Below are positions 36,399 through 47,315 of a stretch of DNA of 64,000 nucleotides, one piece after another. Both the position numbers and the translations under genes were made by a program. The notes below the pieces were generated by a model. That model was not told the DNA's origin, did not search any database, and saw only the letters and a program-made list of their open reading frames with translations. The stretch lies in contig NC_053049.1 in NCBI RefSeq assembly GCF_003473485.1, positions 11,842,001 to 11,906,000 of the forward strand. Reading direction: 5' to 3'. This DNA comes from Medicago truncatula (Eukaryota; Streptophyta; Magnoliopsida; Fabales; Fabaceae). How positions within the stretch are numbered: the first letter of the stretch is position 1; the number at the start of each line of letters is the position of its first letter.

Positions 36399-36449
36399 AA
36401 AGAAGATTGAATTTTTTTTTTTTTTTTGGTGACAAAGAAGATTGAATTT
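36399..36449 (-). mobile_element. Mini-retroposon insertion in PPR exon 1
   Basis: Sixteen-base direct repeats AAAGAAGATTGAATTT (36399-36414 and 36434-36449) surround 19 bases, T(13)GGTGAC on the + strand, i.e. GTCACC plus poly(A) on the coding strand. Net gain is 35 nt, which shifts the PPR frame near codon 14. It has the signature of a LINE-driven insertion truncated to its tail. Confidence 0.7.
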
Positions 36450-36474
36450 GAAGAGGCGTAATAGTGGTCATCAT

Positions 36475-36707
36475 TTTCTCAGTCAAAATGTTTTGTTGCC
36501 GATGTTGTTTGTTGAAGATAATAATGATGTTTGGATTTGAGATAGATATGATAGGGTCCACTTTGGATGCAGATTCACTACAGTCTACAGTCAAAGCAAT
36601 ACCCATCGTTGGATTTATCACATGGTATATTTTTCTGCCACGTACCCACTTTTGGTTTAATTGACTTTAACCCTTTCTCCTATTTTAAGTGAAAAAGACG
36701 CATATTT
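36475..36707. other. 5' flank of the PPR gene up to the array
   Basis: Should contain the PPR promoter (read leftwards). No clear element. Sequence similarity to the repeat units starts at about 36708. Confidence 0.5.
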
Positions 36708-37307
36708 TTGAAGTTTTTGGAATTTAATAAACTTTTCTATTAGTTTTTGGAACTTACATAATGGAATAGACACTCCAATATTATTTTAAATAAATATATT
36801 GGCTCGTATTAAATATCTTAAAAAGTATCAACTAATTAAGCTTAAGTAATCAATAAAAAGTATCGACTAGCCTTTCTAAGTAATATTATTATTGCTAATT
36901 TATGTTATTTAAGTGATATATTGTTTTCTTTTTTATTTACCTACGTCTTGATATTTTGGAATGAGAGATAGAAAATTAGAGAGAGATATAGTGAAAAAAT
37001 GAGAGAGATTACTCTACTTTTTGAGGTAATTACGAGCATATTTACTTCAATATTTTCAAAAGGTGGTCCATATGATTTTTTTTTGTTTTTATGTAATTTG
37101 TAAGAAATGACTATTTCATAGTAATTTTGATAAGAAAAACTTATAGTATATTTGTTTCTACAAACATATTTTTATTTTATGATATTAAAATAACGGATAG
37201 AGATCTTAAAATAGACTATTGTCATATGAACTACTCAAATTGATCATAATTCATTTAATATAATATAAAATATTTATATGAAACATCGTGTGGCTATAAT
37301 TAAATCA

Positions 37308-37313
37308 TTTATT
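37308..37313 (-). terminator. Putative poly(A) signal of array copy 1 (conserved in all copies)
   Basis: AATAAA on the coding strand, about 18 bases after the stop codon, in CAGTGAAAAATAAATGA. Every unit keeps it, although so short a 3' UTR would be unusual and the true site may be farther on. Confidence 0.4.
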
Positions 37314-37330
37314 TTTCACTGAACTTATGT

Positions 37331-37747
37331 TCAAGGTAAAATGGGATGAACTGCAATGCAATCGTTCCAAACTTTGTCATTCCTCTTCAAAATTTCAGTT
37401 TTGTTTTTGGCATATGCTGGCCATTGGAGTGCATTTCTTGTCAAGTCATAATGGCATGATTTTCCAACATCATTCACAAGGCTATGACAACAATAATCAC
37501 TAATAATCTGATTTCCAACAAATACACCAGAGAATATTTGTTTACCACATTCTGCAGGCTTTAATTTGCTTGCACAATTAGTTAAATACTTCTCATACGG
37601 CGACAATGGCTTTGGGGCAGAAGCAACATCATTAAAAGGACCTCCAGAAGGTGGCTGAGAAATTTCAGAACACAATGAGGTTGTGAAAAGCAAAGTAAAA
37701 CCGATCATAATAGTCACAACATCGTAAAAGCCATTGAATGATTCCAT
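37331..37747 (-). CDS. ECA1-like secreted six-cysteine protein, array copy 1
   Basis: Intronless, 138 residues. Residues about 9-26 are a hydrophobic signal-peptide core (VVTIMIGFTLLFTTSLC) with likely cleavage near C26/S27. A Pro/Ser-rich linker follows, then a domain with C58, C67, C86, C87, C98 and C130 (C-x8-C-x18-CC-x10-C-x31-C). This matches the Prolamin_like domain (PF05617) of the ECA1/egg-cell-secreted family, whose members are small secreted proteins often expressed in reproductive tissue. One N-glycosylation sequon is at N115 (NKT). The exact role is unknown. Most diverged copy: Glu2, Phe38 and His134 instead of Ala, Ser and Arg. TATTTATA on the + strand (TATAAATA on the coding strand) is 77 bases upstream, and an AATAAA lies about 18 bases past the stop. 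Confidence 0.9.
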   Translation of the reverse strand: MESFNGFYDVVTIMIGFTLLFTTSLCSEISQPPSGGPFNDVASAPKPLSPYEKYLTNCASKLKPAECGKQIFSGVFVGNQIISDYCCHSLVNDVGKSCHYDLTRNALQWPAYAKNKTEILKRNDKVWNDCIAVHPILP

Positions 37748-37823
37748 GCCTATTTAGAGAATGATAATTTAATCAAAGTCTTGAAGATGATTTGCTTAGT
37801 TGAATTGGTTATCAACATATTCT

Positions 37824-37831
37824 TATTTATA
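37824..37831 (-). promoter_or_regulatory. TATA box of array copy 1 (conserved in all copies)
   Basis: TATAAATA on the coding strand, 77 bases upstream of the ATG, in a block (TATATTATAAATAAGAATA) kept in every unit. For copy 2 the same box is at 40603-40610, again at +77. This places transcription start about 45-50 bases before the ATG. Confidence 0.65.
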
Positions 37832-38150
37832 ATATATGTGACACTATATTAACGTAAAAATGTATTTAGTATGTTGTTGTAACTCTCATAAAATACTAAG
37901 AAAGGTACGTTTTCAAGTTCTAGAGAAACCGAGATTTTTTATTGTTTTTTTAACTTCTCATACAACTTTACATATTAAAATAATCTAATTTTGTAACTTG
38001 CAAAAGTTAAAGTTACATTTTAAAACGATACTTAAATTTATAAAATAAATCAGATTATTTTTTATTTCGAAGAAATCTCACTTTTACCTGCGCATTTGCT
38101 ATCCTATTTTGACTTATCTCTAGTAAGTAGTTATTTCGATGTCGTATTTT

Positions 38151-38152
<2 letters not shown>

Positions 38153-38181
<29 letters not shown>
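38153..38181. repeat. Poly(A) tract in array unit 1
   Basis: A run of about 27 A where the other units have a T run followed by CTTTAAACAAAAAC. An expansion or small insertion specific to this unit. Confidence 0.8.
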
Positions 38182-38182
<1 letters not shown>

Positions 38183-38946
38183 CTATTTAATCAAGTCGGT
38201 CCACGATATCATGGGTTTCTTTTGGACTAAGATTAAATTCGGATAATGATGGGTTAAATTAGTTCTAAAAGGTTTAAAATAAAAGTTTACGTGCCAATTG
38301 AATTTGATATACAAAGAATGAGTTAAACAAAGATAGATAATCAACTATGTTAGGACAAAGAGATTGTGTTCATATTTTTTATAACTAATCATTACCTTGA
38401 GGTCAATCATTTTCCCACAAAACAATGATTAGAAACAAATACATAAAGCATGTATATAGTACTATCATCTCCATACGCCCTCATTCAAATCCACACGATA
38501 GGGAAAGAGACATGAGCAAATAGTGGTTGGCGAGGTGATTATATTTTCTACTATTCTTACATTAGGCACCCAACTAATTCACATATAGAAATATTATACC
38601 TTTTTATGTATTGTGTCTTCTAAATCAACTGTATAATAGCTATTTTTCATTAAAAATTTATACTTTAGGATAATGTTCTTGAAGCTCTTCATTATTTTTT
38701 CATGCTTTAATTTGTTGTTTTAGTTTTGACTTATTTAAAGTTATTTTAAACCACGTAAATGAAATAGTTTTTTTGAAATATAAAATAAGAATGTATATTT
38801 ATTTTGACATGAATTTCTACTATTTTTTTTACTGAAATTATCGTTTTTAATATAATTTTTTTCACGACTAGTATGTGTTTGCTGATTGTAAGAATTAGGG
38901 AAGGAAACTCACTTAATCGAACATATATATTAGCTTACTTATTTGT

Positions 38947-39442
38947 ATCGGTAGAGGATGGAGGTATCTCGGGGTGCCAACCTAGTTGGGATGTCGACGA
39001 CGCCTCTTGATGCTGTATACACTCTCCTAGTTTATCAAAAAAAAAAAAAAATGTTGTCTTCTTTGCTTGTGCTAGCCTTTAAAAAACTTCACTTGTGCCT
39101 TGGCAACTAAGAAACAGATGGAACAATATGCAAGTCATGTTGAGGGATATGCGTTGTATTATGACTCATATCTATCGAGAAGGGAATAAGTTGCAGACTG
39201 TCTAGCTAACCATGGCCGTACTTTGCAAGATTTACGTGTTTGGAATGCTACTCCTGATTTCATTAATGATTGTTATGTTAGAAATTTACTAGGGATGCCT
39301 TCTTTTAGGTATATCTCTTTTTGATGGTGTTTTTTGTGCTGTCCCCTCCATCTTGTATTTTCCCATTCTCTTTTATCAATATATTTTGGGTTGGTTAGCA
39401 CCTTAGCTACCACCCTTTCTACAAAAAAAAAAAAAAAAAACG
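38947..39442 (+). mobile_element. Truncated LINE 3' end (RNase H region) plus a second retroposon tail in array unit 1
   Basis: Present only between copies 1 and 2. It replaces about 12 bp of unit sequence after CTTACTTATTT. Part one (38950-39050) ends AGTTTATC plus 15 A. Part two (39051-39440) ends in TCTAC plus about 19 A. It encodes HIYREGNKL and then, one frame over, ADCLANHGRTLQDLRVWNAT with GMPSFRYISF and a stop at 39322: the end of a plant LINE RNase H domain with a 1-nt frameshift. This accounts for the 2779-bp first interval. Confidence 0.75.
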
Positions 39443-40109
39443 CTTTACTTTTATTACTTGTTTTAAAATGCATGGTTTAATCTTTTTTTGTTGAAGTATT
39501 TGGAATTTAATAAACTTTTTTATTAGTTTTTGGGACTTACATAATGGAATAGACACTCCAGTATTAGTTTCAATAAATATATTAGCTCGAATTAAATATC
39601 CTAATAAGTATCAACTAAGCTTAAGTCATCAATAGAAAGTATCGACTGGCCTTTCTTAGTAATATTATTATTGCGGATTTGTGTTATTTTAGTGATATAT
39701 TGTTTTCTTTTTTATTTACCTACGTCTTGATATTTTGGAATGAGATAGAAAATTAGAGAGATAGAGTGAAAAATGAGAGAGATTAATCTACTTTTTGAGG
39801 TAATTACGAGCATATTTACTTTAATATTTCAAAAAGATGGTCCATATGATTTTTATTTTTTTTGTTTTTATGTAATTCGTAAGAAATGACTATTTCATAG
39901 TAATTTTGATAAGAAAAACTTATTGTATATTTGTTTGTACAAACATATTTTTATTTTATGATATTAAAATAACGGGTAGAGATCTTAAAATAGATCATTG
40001 TGATCTGAAATACTCAAGTTGATCAAAATTCATTTAATATAATATAAAATATTCATATGATACATCGTGTGGCTATAATTAAATCATTTATTTTTCACTG
40101 AATTTATGT

Positions 40110-40526
40110 TCAAGGTAAAATGGGACGAACTGCAATGCAATCGTTCCAAACTTTGTCATTCCTCTTCAAAATTTCAGTTTTGTTTTTGGCATATGCTGGC
40201 CATTGGAGTGCATTTCTTGTCAAGTCATGATGGCATGATTTTCCAACATCATTCACAAGGCTATGACAACAATAATCACTAATAATCTGATTTCCAACAA
40301 ATACACCAGAGAATATTTGTTTACCACATTCTGCAGGCTTTAATTTGCTTGCACAATTAGTTAAATACTTCTCATACGGCGACAATGGCTTTGGGGCAGA
40401 AGCAACATCATTAGAAGGACCTCCAGAAGGTGGCTGAGAAATTTCAGAACACAATGAGGTTGTGAAAAGCAAAGTAAAACCGATCATAATAGTCACAACA
40501 TCGTAAAAGCCATTGAATGATGCCAT
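40110..40526 (-). CDS. ECA1-like secreted protein, array copy 2
   Basis: Type A protein (Gln80, Asp84). Differs from copy 1 by Ala2, Ser38, Arg134 and His100 after C98 (SCHHDL). Predicted protein identical to copy 4. All six cysteines and the N115 sequon are kept. Confidence 0.9.
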   Translation of the reverse strand: MASFNGFYDVVTIMIGFTLLFTTSLCSEISQPPSGGPSNDVASAPKPLSPYEKYLTNCASKLKPAECGKQIFSGVFVGNQIISDYCCHSLVNDVGKSCHHDLTRNALQWPAYAKNKTEILKRNDKVWNDCIAVRPILP

Positions 40527-42367
40527 GCCTATTTAGAGAATGATACTTTAATCAAAGTCTTGAAGATGATTTGCTTAGTTGAATTGGTTATCAACATATT
40601 CTTATTTATAATATATGTTACACTATATTAACGTAAAAATGTATTTAGTATGTTGTTGTAACTCACATAAACTACTAAGAAAGGTAAGTTTTCAAGTTCT
40701 AGAGAAACCGAGTTTTTTTATTGTTTTTTTAACTTCTCATACAACTTTACATATTAAAATAATCTAATTTTGTAACTTGCAAAAATTAATGTTACATTTT
40801 AAAACGATACTTAAATTTATAAAATAAATCAGATTATTTTTTATTTCGAAGAAATCACACTTTTACCTGCGCATTTGCTATCCTATTTTGACTTATCTCT
40901 AGTAAAAGATTATTTCGATGTCGTATTTTTTTTTCTTTAAACAAAAACTATTTAATCAAGTCTGTCCACGATATCATGGGTTTCTTTTGGACTAAGATTA
41001 AATTCGGATAATGATGGATTAAATTAGTTCTAAAAGGTTTAAAATAAATGTTTACGTGCCAATTGAATATGATATATAGAGAATGAGTTAAACCAAAGAT
41101 AGATAATCAACTTTGTTAGGACAAAGATATTGTGTTCATATTTTTAAGAACTAATCATTACCTTGTGCTAAATTATTTTCCCACAAAACAATGATTAGAA
41201 ACAAATACATAAAGCATGTATATAGTACTATCATCTCCATACGCCCTCATTCAAATCCAAACGATAGGGAAAGAGACATGAGCAAATAGTGGTTGGCGAG
41301 GTGATCATATTTTCTACTATTCTTACATTAGGCACCCAACTAATTCACATATAGAAATATGATACCTTTTTATGTATTGTGTCTTCTAAATAACTGTATA
41401 AAAGCTATTTTTCATTAAAAATTTAAACTTTAGGATAAAGTTCTTGAAGCTCTTCAGTATTTTTTCATGCTTTAATTTGTTTTTTTATTTTTGACTTATT
41501 TAACGTTATTTTAAACCACGTAAATGAAATAGTTTTTCCGAAATATAAAATAAGAATGTACATTTTTATATGAATTCCTACTATTTTTTTACTTAAATTA
41601 TCGTTTTTTAATATGATTTTTTTCACGACTAGTACGTGTTTGCTGATTGTAAGAATTAGGGAAGGAAACTCACTTAATCGAACATATATATTAGCTTACT
41701 TATTTAGTTGTCAACCTGTACTTTTATTACTTGTTTTAAAATGCATGGTTTAATCTTTTTTTTTTGTTGTTGATGTTTTTGGACTTTAATAATTTTTCTA
41801 TTAGTTTTTGGGACTTACGTAATGGAATAGACACTCCAGTATTAATTTAAAGAAATATATTGGCTCGTATTAAATATCCTAAAAAGTATCAACTAAGCTT
41901 AAGTCATCAATAGAAAGTATCGATTAGCGTTTCATAATAATATTATTATTGTTGATTTGTGTTATTTTAGTGATATATTGTTTTCTTTTTTATTTACCTA
42001 CGTCTTGATATTTTGGAATGAGAGATAGAGTGAAAAATGAGAGAGATTAGTCTACTTTTCGAGGTAATTACGAGCATATTTACTTTAATATTTCCAAAAG
42101 GTGGTCCATACGATTTTTTTTTTTTTTATGTAATTTGTAAGAAATGACTATTTCATAGTAATTTTGATAAGAAAAACTTATTGTATATTTGTTTGTACAA
42201 ACATATTTTTATTTTATGATATTAAAATAACGGGTAGAGATCTTAAAATAGATCATTGTGATATGAAATACTCAAGTTGATCAAAATTCATTTAATATAA
42301 TATAAAATATTCATATGATACATCGTGTGGCTATAATTAAATGATTTATTTTTCACTGAATTTATGT

Positions 42368-42784
42368 TCAAGGTAAAATGGGACGAACTGCAATGCAATC
42401 GTTCCAAACTTTGTCATTCCTCTTCAAAATTTCAGTTTTGTTTTTGGCATATGCTGGCCATTGGAGTGCATTTCTTGTCAAGTCATAATGGCATGATTTT
42501 CCAACATCATTCACAAGGCTATGACAACAATAATCACTAATAATCTGATTTCCAACAAATACACCAGAGAATATTTGTTTACCACATTCTGCAGGCTTTA
42601 ATTTGCTTGCACAATTAGTTAAATACTTCTCATACGGCGACAATGGCTTTGGGGCAGAAGCAACATCATTGGAAGGACCTCCAGAAGGTGGCTGAGAAAT
42701 TTCAGAACACAATGAGGTTGTGAAAAGCAAAGTAAAACCGATTATAAGAGTCACAACATCGTAAAAGCCATTGAATGATGCCAT
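42368..42784 (-). CDS. ECA1-like secreted protein, array copy 3
   Basis: Type A. The signal peptide reads VVTLIIG (Leu13, Ile14) instead of VVTIMIG, which keeps its hydrophobic character. Tyr100. The six cysteines are intact. Downstream it carries AAATGATTTATT where most units have AAATCATTTATT, a marker shared only with copy 5. Confidence 0.9.
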   Translation of the reverse strand: MASFNGFYDVVTLIIGFTLLFTTSLCSEISQPPSGGPSNDVASAPKPLSPYEKYLTNCASKLKPAECGKQIFSGVFVGNQIISDYCCHSLVNDVGKSCHYDLTRNALQWPAYAKNKTEILKRNDKVWNDCIAVRPILP

Positions 42785-44638
42785 GCCTATTTAGAGAATG
42801 ATACTTTAATCAAAGTCTTGAAGATGATTTGCTTAGTTGAATTGGTTATCAACATATTCTTATTTATAATATATGTGACACTATATTAACGTAAAAATGT
42901 ATTTAGTATGTTATTGTAACTCTCATAAAATACTAAGAAAGGTAAGTTTTCAAGTTCTAGAGAAACCGAGATTTTTTATTGTTTTTTTAACTTCTCATAC
43001 AACTTTACATATTAAAATAATCTAATTTTGTAACTTGCATAAGTTAATTTTACATTTTAAAACGATACTTAAATTTATAAAATAAATTAGATTATTTTTT
43101 ATGTCGAAGAAATCTCACTTTTACCTGTGCATTTGCTATCCTATTTTGACTTATCTCTAGTAAAAAATTATTTTGATGTCGTATTTTTTTTTTCTTAAAA
43201 CAAAAACTATTTAATCAAGTCGGTCCATGATATCATGGGTTTCTTTTGGACTAAGATTAAATTCGGATAATGATGGGTTAAATTAATTCTAAAAGGTTTA
43301 AAATAAATGTTTACGTGCCAATTGAATATGATATATAGAGAATGAGTTAAACCAAGATAGATAATCAACTATGTTATGACAAAGAGATTGTGTTCATATT
43401 TTTAAGAACTAATCATTCCCTTGAGCTAAATCATTTTCCCACAAAACAATGATTAGAAACAAATACATAAAGCATGTATATAGTACTATCATCTCCATAT
43501 GCCCTCATTCAAATCCAAACGATAGGGAAAGAGACATGAGCAAATAGTGGTTGGCGATGTGATCATATTTTCTACTATTCTTACATTAGGCACCCAACTA
43601 ATTCACATATAGAAATACGAAACCTTTTTATGTATTGTGTCTTCTAAATCAACTGTATAAAAGCTATTTTTCATTAAAAATTTAAACTTTAGGATAATGT
43701 TCTTGAAGCTCTTCATTATTTTTTCATGCTTTAATTTGTTTTTTTAATTTTGACTTATTTAAAGTTATTTTAAACCACGTAAATGAAATAGTTTTTTCGA
43801 AACATAAAATAAGAATGTACATTTTTTTTATATGAATTCCTACTATTTTTTTACTGAAATTATCGTTTTTTAATATGATTTTTTTCACGACTAGTACGTG
43901 TTTGCTGATTCTAAGAATTAGGGAAGGAAACTCACTTAATCGAACATATGTATTAGCTTACTTATTTAGTTGTCAACCTGAACTTTTATTACTTGTTTTA
44001 AAATGCATGGTTTAATCATTTTTTTGTTGAAGTTTTTGGAATTTAATAATTTTTCTATTAGTTTTTGGGACTTACATAATGGAATAGACACTCCAGTATT
44101 AGTTTAAATAAATATATTGGCTCGTATTAAATATCCTAAAAAGTATCAACTAAGCTTAAGTCATCAATAGAAAGTATCGACTAGCCTTTCTTAGTAATAT
44201 TATTATTGCTGATTTGTGTTATTTTAGTGATATATTGTTTTCTTTTTTATTTACCTACGTCTTGATATTTTGGAATGAGATAGAAAATTAGAGAGATAGA
44301 GTGAAAAATGAGAGAGATTAGTCTACTTTTTGAGGTAATTACGAGCATATTTACTTTAATATTTCAAAAAGATGGTCCATATGATTTTTATTTTTTTTAT
44401 GTAATTCGTAAGAAATGACTATTTCATAGTAATTTTGATAAGAAAAACTTATTGTATATTTGTTTGTACAAACATATTTTTATTTTATGATATTAAAATA
44501 ACGGGTAGAGATCATAAAATAGATCATTGTGATATGAAATACTCAAGTTGATCAAAATTCATTTAATATAATATAAAATATTCATATGATACATCGTGTG
44601 GCTATAATTAAATCATTTATTTTTCACTGAATTTATGT

Positions 44639-45055
44639 TCAAGGTAAAATGGGACGAACTGCAATGCAATCGTTCCAAACTTTGTCATTCCTCTTCAAAA
44701 TTTCAGTTTTGTTTTTGGCATATGCTGGCCATTGGAGTGCATTTCTTGTCAAGTCATGATGGCATGATTTTCCAACATCATTCACAAGGCTATGACAACA
44801 ATAATCACTAATAATCTGATTTCCAACAAATACACCAGAGAATATTTGTTTACCACATTCTGCAGGCTTTAATTTGCTTGCACAATTAGTTAAATACTTC
44901 TCATACGGCGACAATGGCTTTGGGGCAGAAGCAACATCATTGGAAGGACCTCCAGAAGGTGGCTGAGAAATTTCAGAACACAATGAGGTTGTGAAAAGCA
45001 AAGTAAAACCGATCATAATAGTCACAACATCGTAAAAGCCATTGAATGATGCCAT
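44639..45055 (-). CDS. ECA1-like secreted protein, array copy 4
   Basis: Type A with His100. The protein is the same as copy 2, two units away. Its 5' spacer from about 45395 onward matches the spacer between copies 2 and 3 base for base in the diagnostic places. Confidence 0.9.
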   Translation of the reverse strand: MASFNGFYDVVTIMIGFTLLFTTSLCSEISQPPSGGPSNDVASAPKPLSPYEKYLTNCASKLKPAECGKQIFSGVFVGNQIISDYCCHSLVNDVGKSCHHDLTRNALQWPAYAKNKTEILKRNDKVWNDCIAVRPILP

Positions 45056-46898
45056 GCCTATTTAGAGAATGATACTTTAATCAAAGTATTGAAGATGATT
45101 TGCTTAGTTGAATTGGTTATCAACATATTCTTATTTATAATATATGTGACACTATATTAACGTAAAAATGTATTTAGTATGTTATTGTAACTCTCATAAA
45201 ATACTAAGAAAGGTAAGTTTTCAAGTTCTAGAGAAACCGAGATTTTCTATTGTTTTTTTAACTTCTCATACAACTTTACATATTAAAATAATCTAATTTT
45301 GTAACTTGCCAAATTTAATTTTACATTTTAAAACGATACTTAAAAATTTATAAAATAAATCAGATTATTTTTTATTTCGAAGAAATCTCACTTTTACCTG
45401 CGCATTTGCTATCCTATTTTGACTTATCTCTAGTAAAAGATTATTTCGATGTCGTATTTTTTTTTCTTTAAACAAAAACTATTTAATCAAGTCTGTCCAC
45501 GATATCATGGGTTTCTTTTGGACTAAGATTAAATTCGGATAATGATGGATTAAATTAGTTCTAAAAGGTTTAAAATAAATGTTTACGTGCCAATTGAATA
45601 TGATATATAGAGAATGAGTTAAACCAAAGATAGATAATCAACTTTGTTAGGACAAAGATATTGTGTTCATATTTTTAAGAACTAATCATTACCTTGTGCT
45701 AAATTATTTTCCCACAAAACAATGATTAGAAACAAATACATAAAGCATGTATATAGTACTATCATCTCCATACGCCCTCATTCAAATCCAAACGATAGGG
45801 AAAGAGACATGAGCAAATAGTGGTTGGCGAGGTGATCATATTTTCTACTATTCTTACATTAGGCACCCAACTAATTCACATATAGAAATATGATACCTTT
45901 TTATGTATTGTGTCTTCTAAATAACTGTATAAAAGCTATTTTTCATTAAAAATTTAAACTTTAGGATAAAGTTCTTGAAGCTCTTCAGTATTTTTTCATG
46001 CTTTAATTTGTTTTTTTATTTTTGACTTATTTAACGTTATTTTAAACCACGTAAATGAAATAGTTTTTCCGAAATATAAAATAAGAATGTACATTTTTAT
46101 ATGAATTCCTACTATTTTTTTACTTAAATTATCGTTTTTTAATATGATTTTTTTCACGACTAGTACGTGTTTGCTGATTGTAAGAATTAGGGAAGGAAAC
46201 TCACTTAATCGAACATATATATTAGCTTACTTATTTAGTTGTCAACCTGTACTTTTATTACTTGTTTTAAAATGCATGGTTTAATCTTTTTTTTTTGTTG
46301 TTGATGTTTTTGGACTTTAATAATTTTTCTATTAGTTTTTGGGACTTACGTAATGGAATAGACACTCCAGTATTAATTTAAAGAAATATATTGGCTCGTA
46401 TTAAATATCCTAAAAAGTATCAACTAAGCTTAAGTCATCAATAGAAAGTATCGATTAGCGTTTCATAATAATATTATTATTGTTGATTTGTGTTATTTTA
46501 GTGATATATTGTTTTCTTTTTTATTTACCTACGTCTTGATATTTTGGAATGAGAGATAGAGTGAAAAATGAGAGAGATTAGTCTACTTTTCGAGGTAATT
46601 ACGAGCATATTTACTTTAATATTTCCAAAAGGTGGTCCATACGATTTTTTTTTTTTTTATGTAATTTGTAAGAAATGACTATTTCATAGTAATTTTGATA
46701 AGAAAAACTTATTGTATATTTGTTTGTACAAACATATTTTTATTTTATGATATTAAAATAACGGGTAGAGATCTTAAAATAGATCATTGTGATATGAAAT
46801 ACTCAAGTTGATCAAAATTCATTTAATATAATATAAAATATTCATATGATACATCGTGTGGCTATAATTAAATGATTTATTTTTCACTGAATTTATGT

Positions 46899-47315
46899 TC
46901 AAGGTAAAATGGGACGAACTGCAATGCAATCGTTCCAAACTTTGTCATTCCTCTTCAAAATTTCAGTTTTGTTTTTGGCATATGCTGGCCATTGGAGTGC
47001 ATTTCTTGTCAAGTCATAATGGCATGATTTTCCAACATCATTCACAAGGCTATGACAACAATAATCACTAATAATCTGATTTCCAACAAATACACCAGAG
47101 AATATTTGTTAACCACATTCTGCAGGCTTTAATTTGCTTGCACAATTAGTTAAATACTTCTCATACGGCGACAATGGCTTTGGGGCAGAAGCAACATCAT
47201 TGGAAGGACCTCCAGAAGGTGGCTGAGAAATTTCAGAACACAATGAGGTTGTGAAAAGTAAAGTAAAACCGATCAGAATAGTCACAACATCGTAAAAGCC
47301 ATTGAATGATGCCAT
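46899..47315 (-). pseudogene. ECA1-like gene, array copy 5, nonsense codon at 69
   Basis: Lys69 (AAA in the others) is TAA at 47111-47109, so translation stops after 68 residues, right after C67. The rest of the frame stays open to the normal stop at 46899 with Gln80, Asp84 and Tyr100, so a single base change inactivates it. Also Leu14 (VVTILIG). The truncated product would keep the signal peptide and two cysteines only. Confidence 0.9.

Larger units (their letters stand above)
32456..36474 (-). pseudogene. P-class PPR protein gene, disrupted in both exons
   Basis: Two exons on the - strand: 36474-36023 (N-terminal region) and 33689-32456 (PPR repeats). The intron is about 2.3 kb. Exon 1 contains LTKWELCRVVKELRKYRKHD, and exon 2 continues VYDWINNRPERFRISASDVA. 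Successive P-type repeats follow (RTYGALLNAYVHSRSREKAE, FNLMMTLYMNLKDYDKVDML, YTYNIWLSSCGSQGSIEKME, FHYLLSLYGSVGNKDEVYRV). It resembles organelle-targeted P-class PPR proteins of the At1g02150 kind (from memory); such proteins bind organellar RNA. Three lesions: a poly(A) insertion near codon 14 shifts frame; TAG at 33258-33260 follows QVFE; and about 2 nt are missing near 33200, where MAAMY runs to a stop instead of continuing to KMELFEKAQE. Otherwise the sequence stays open to the natural stop at 32456, so decay is recent. Confidence 0.82.

Noticed and set aside
36190..36621. 143-codon - strand ORF over PPR exon 1
   Set aside because: It includes the true PPR start but switches to a wrong frame after the poly(A) insertion (Lys run, then HFHFHLP and LELELE). 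The correct frame continues in another phase to LTKWELCRVV.
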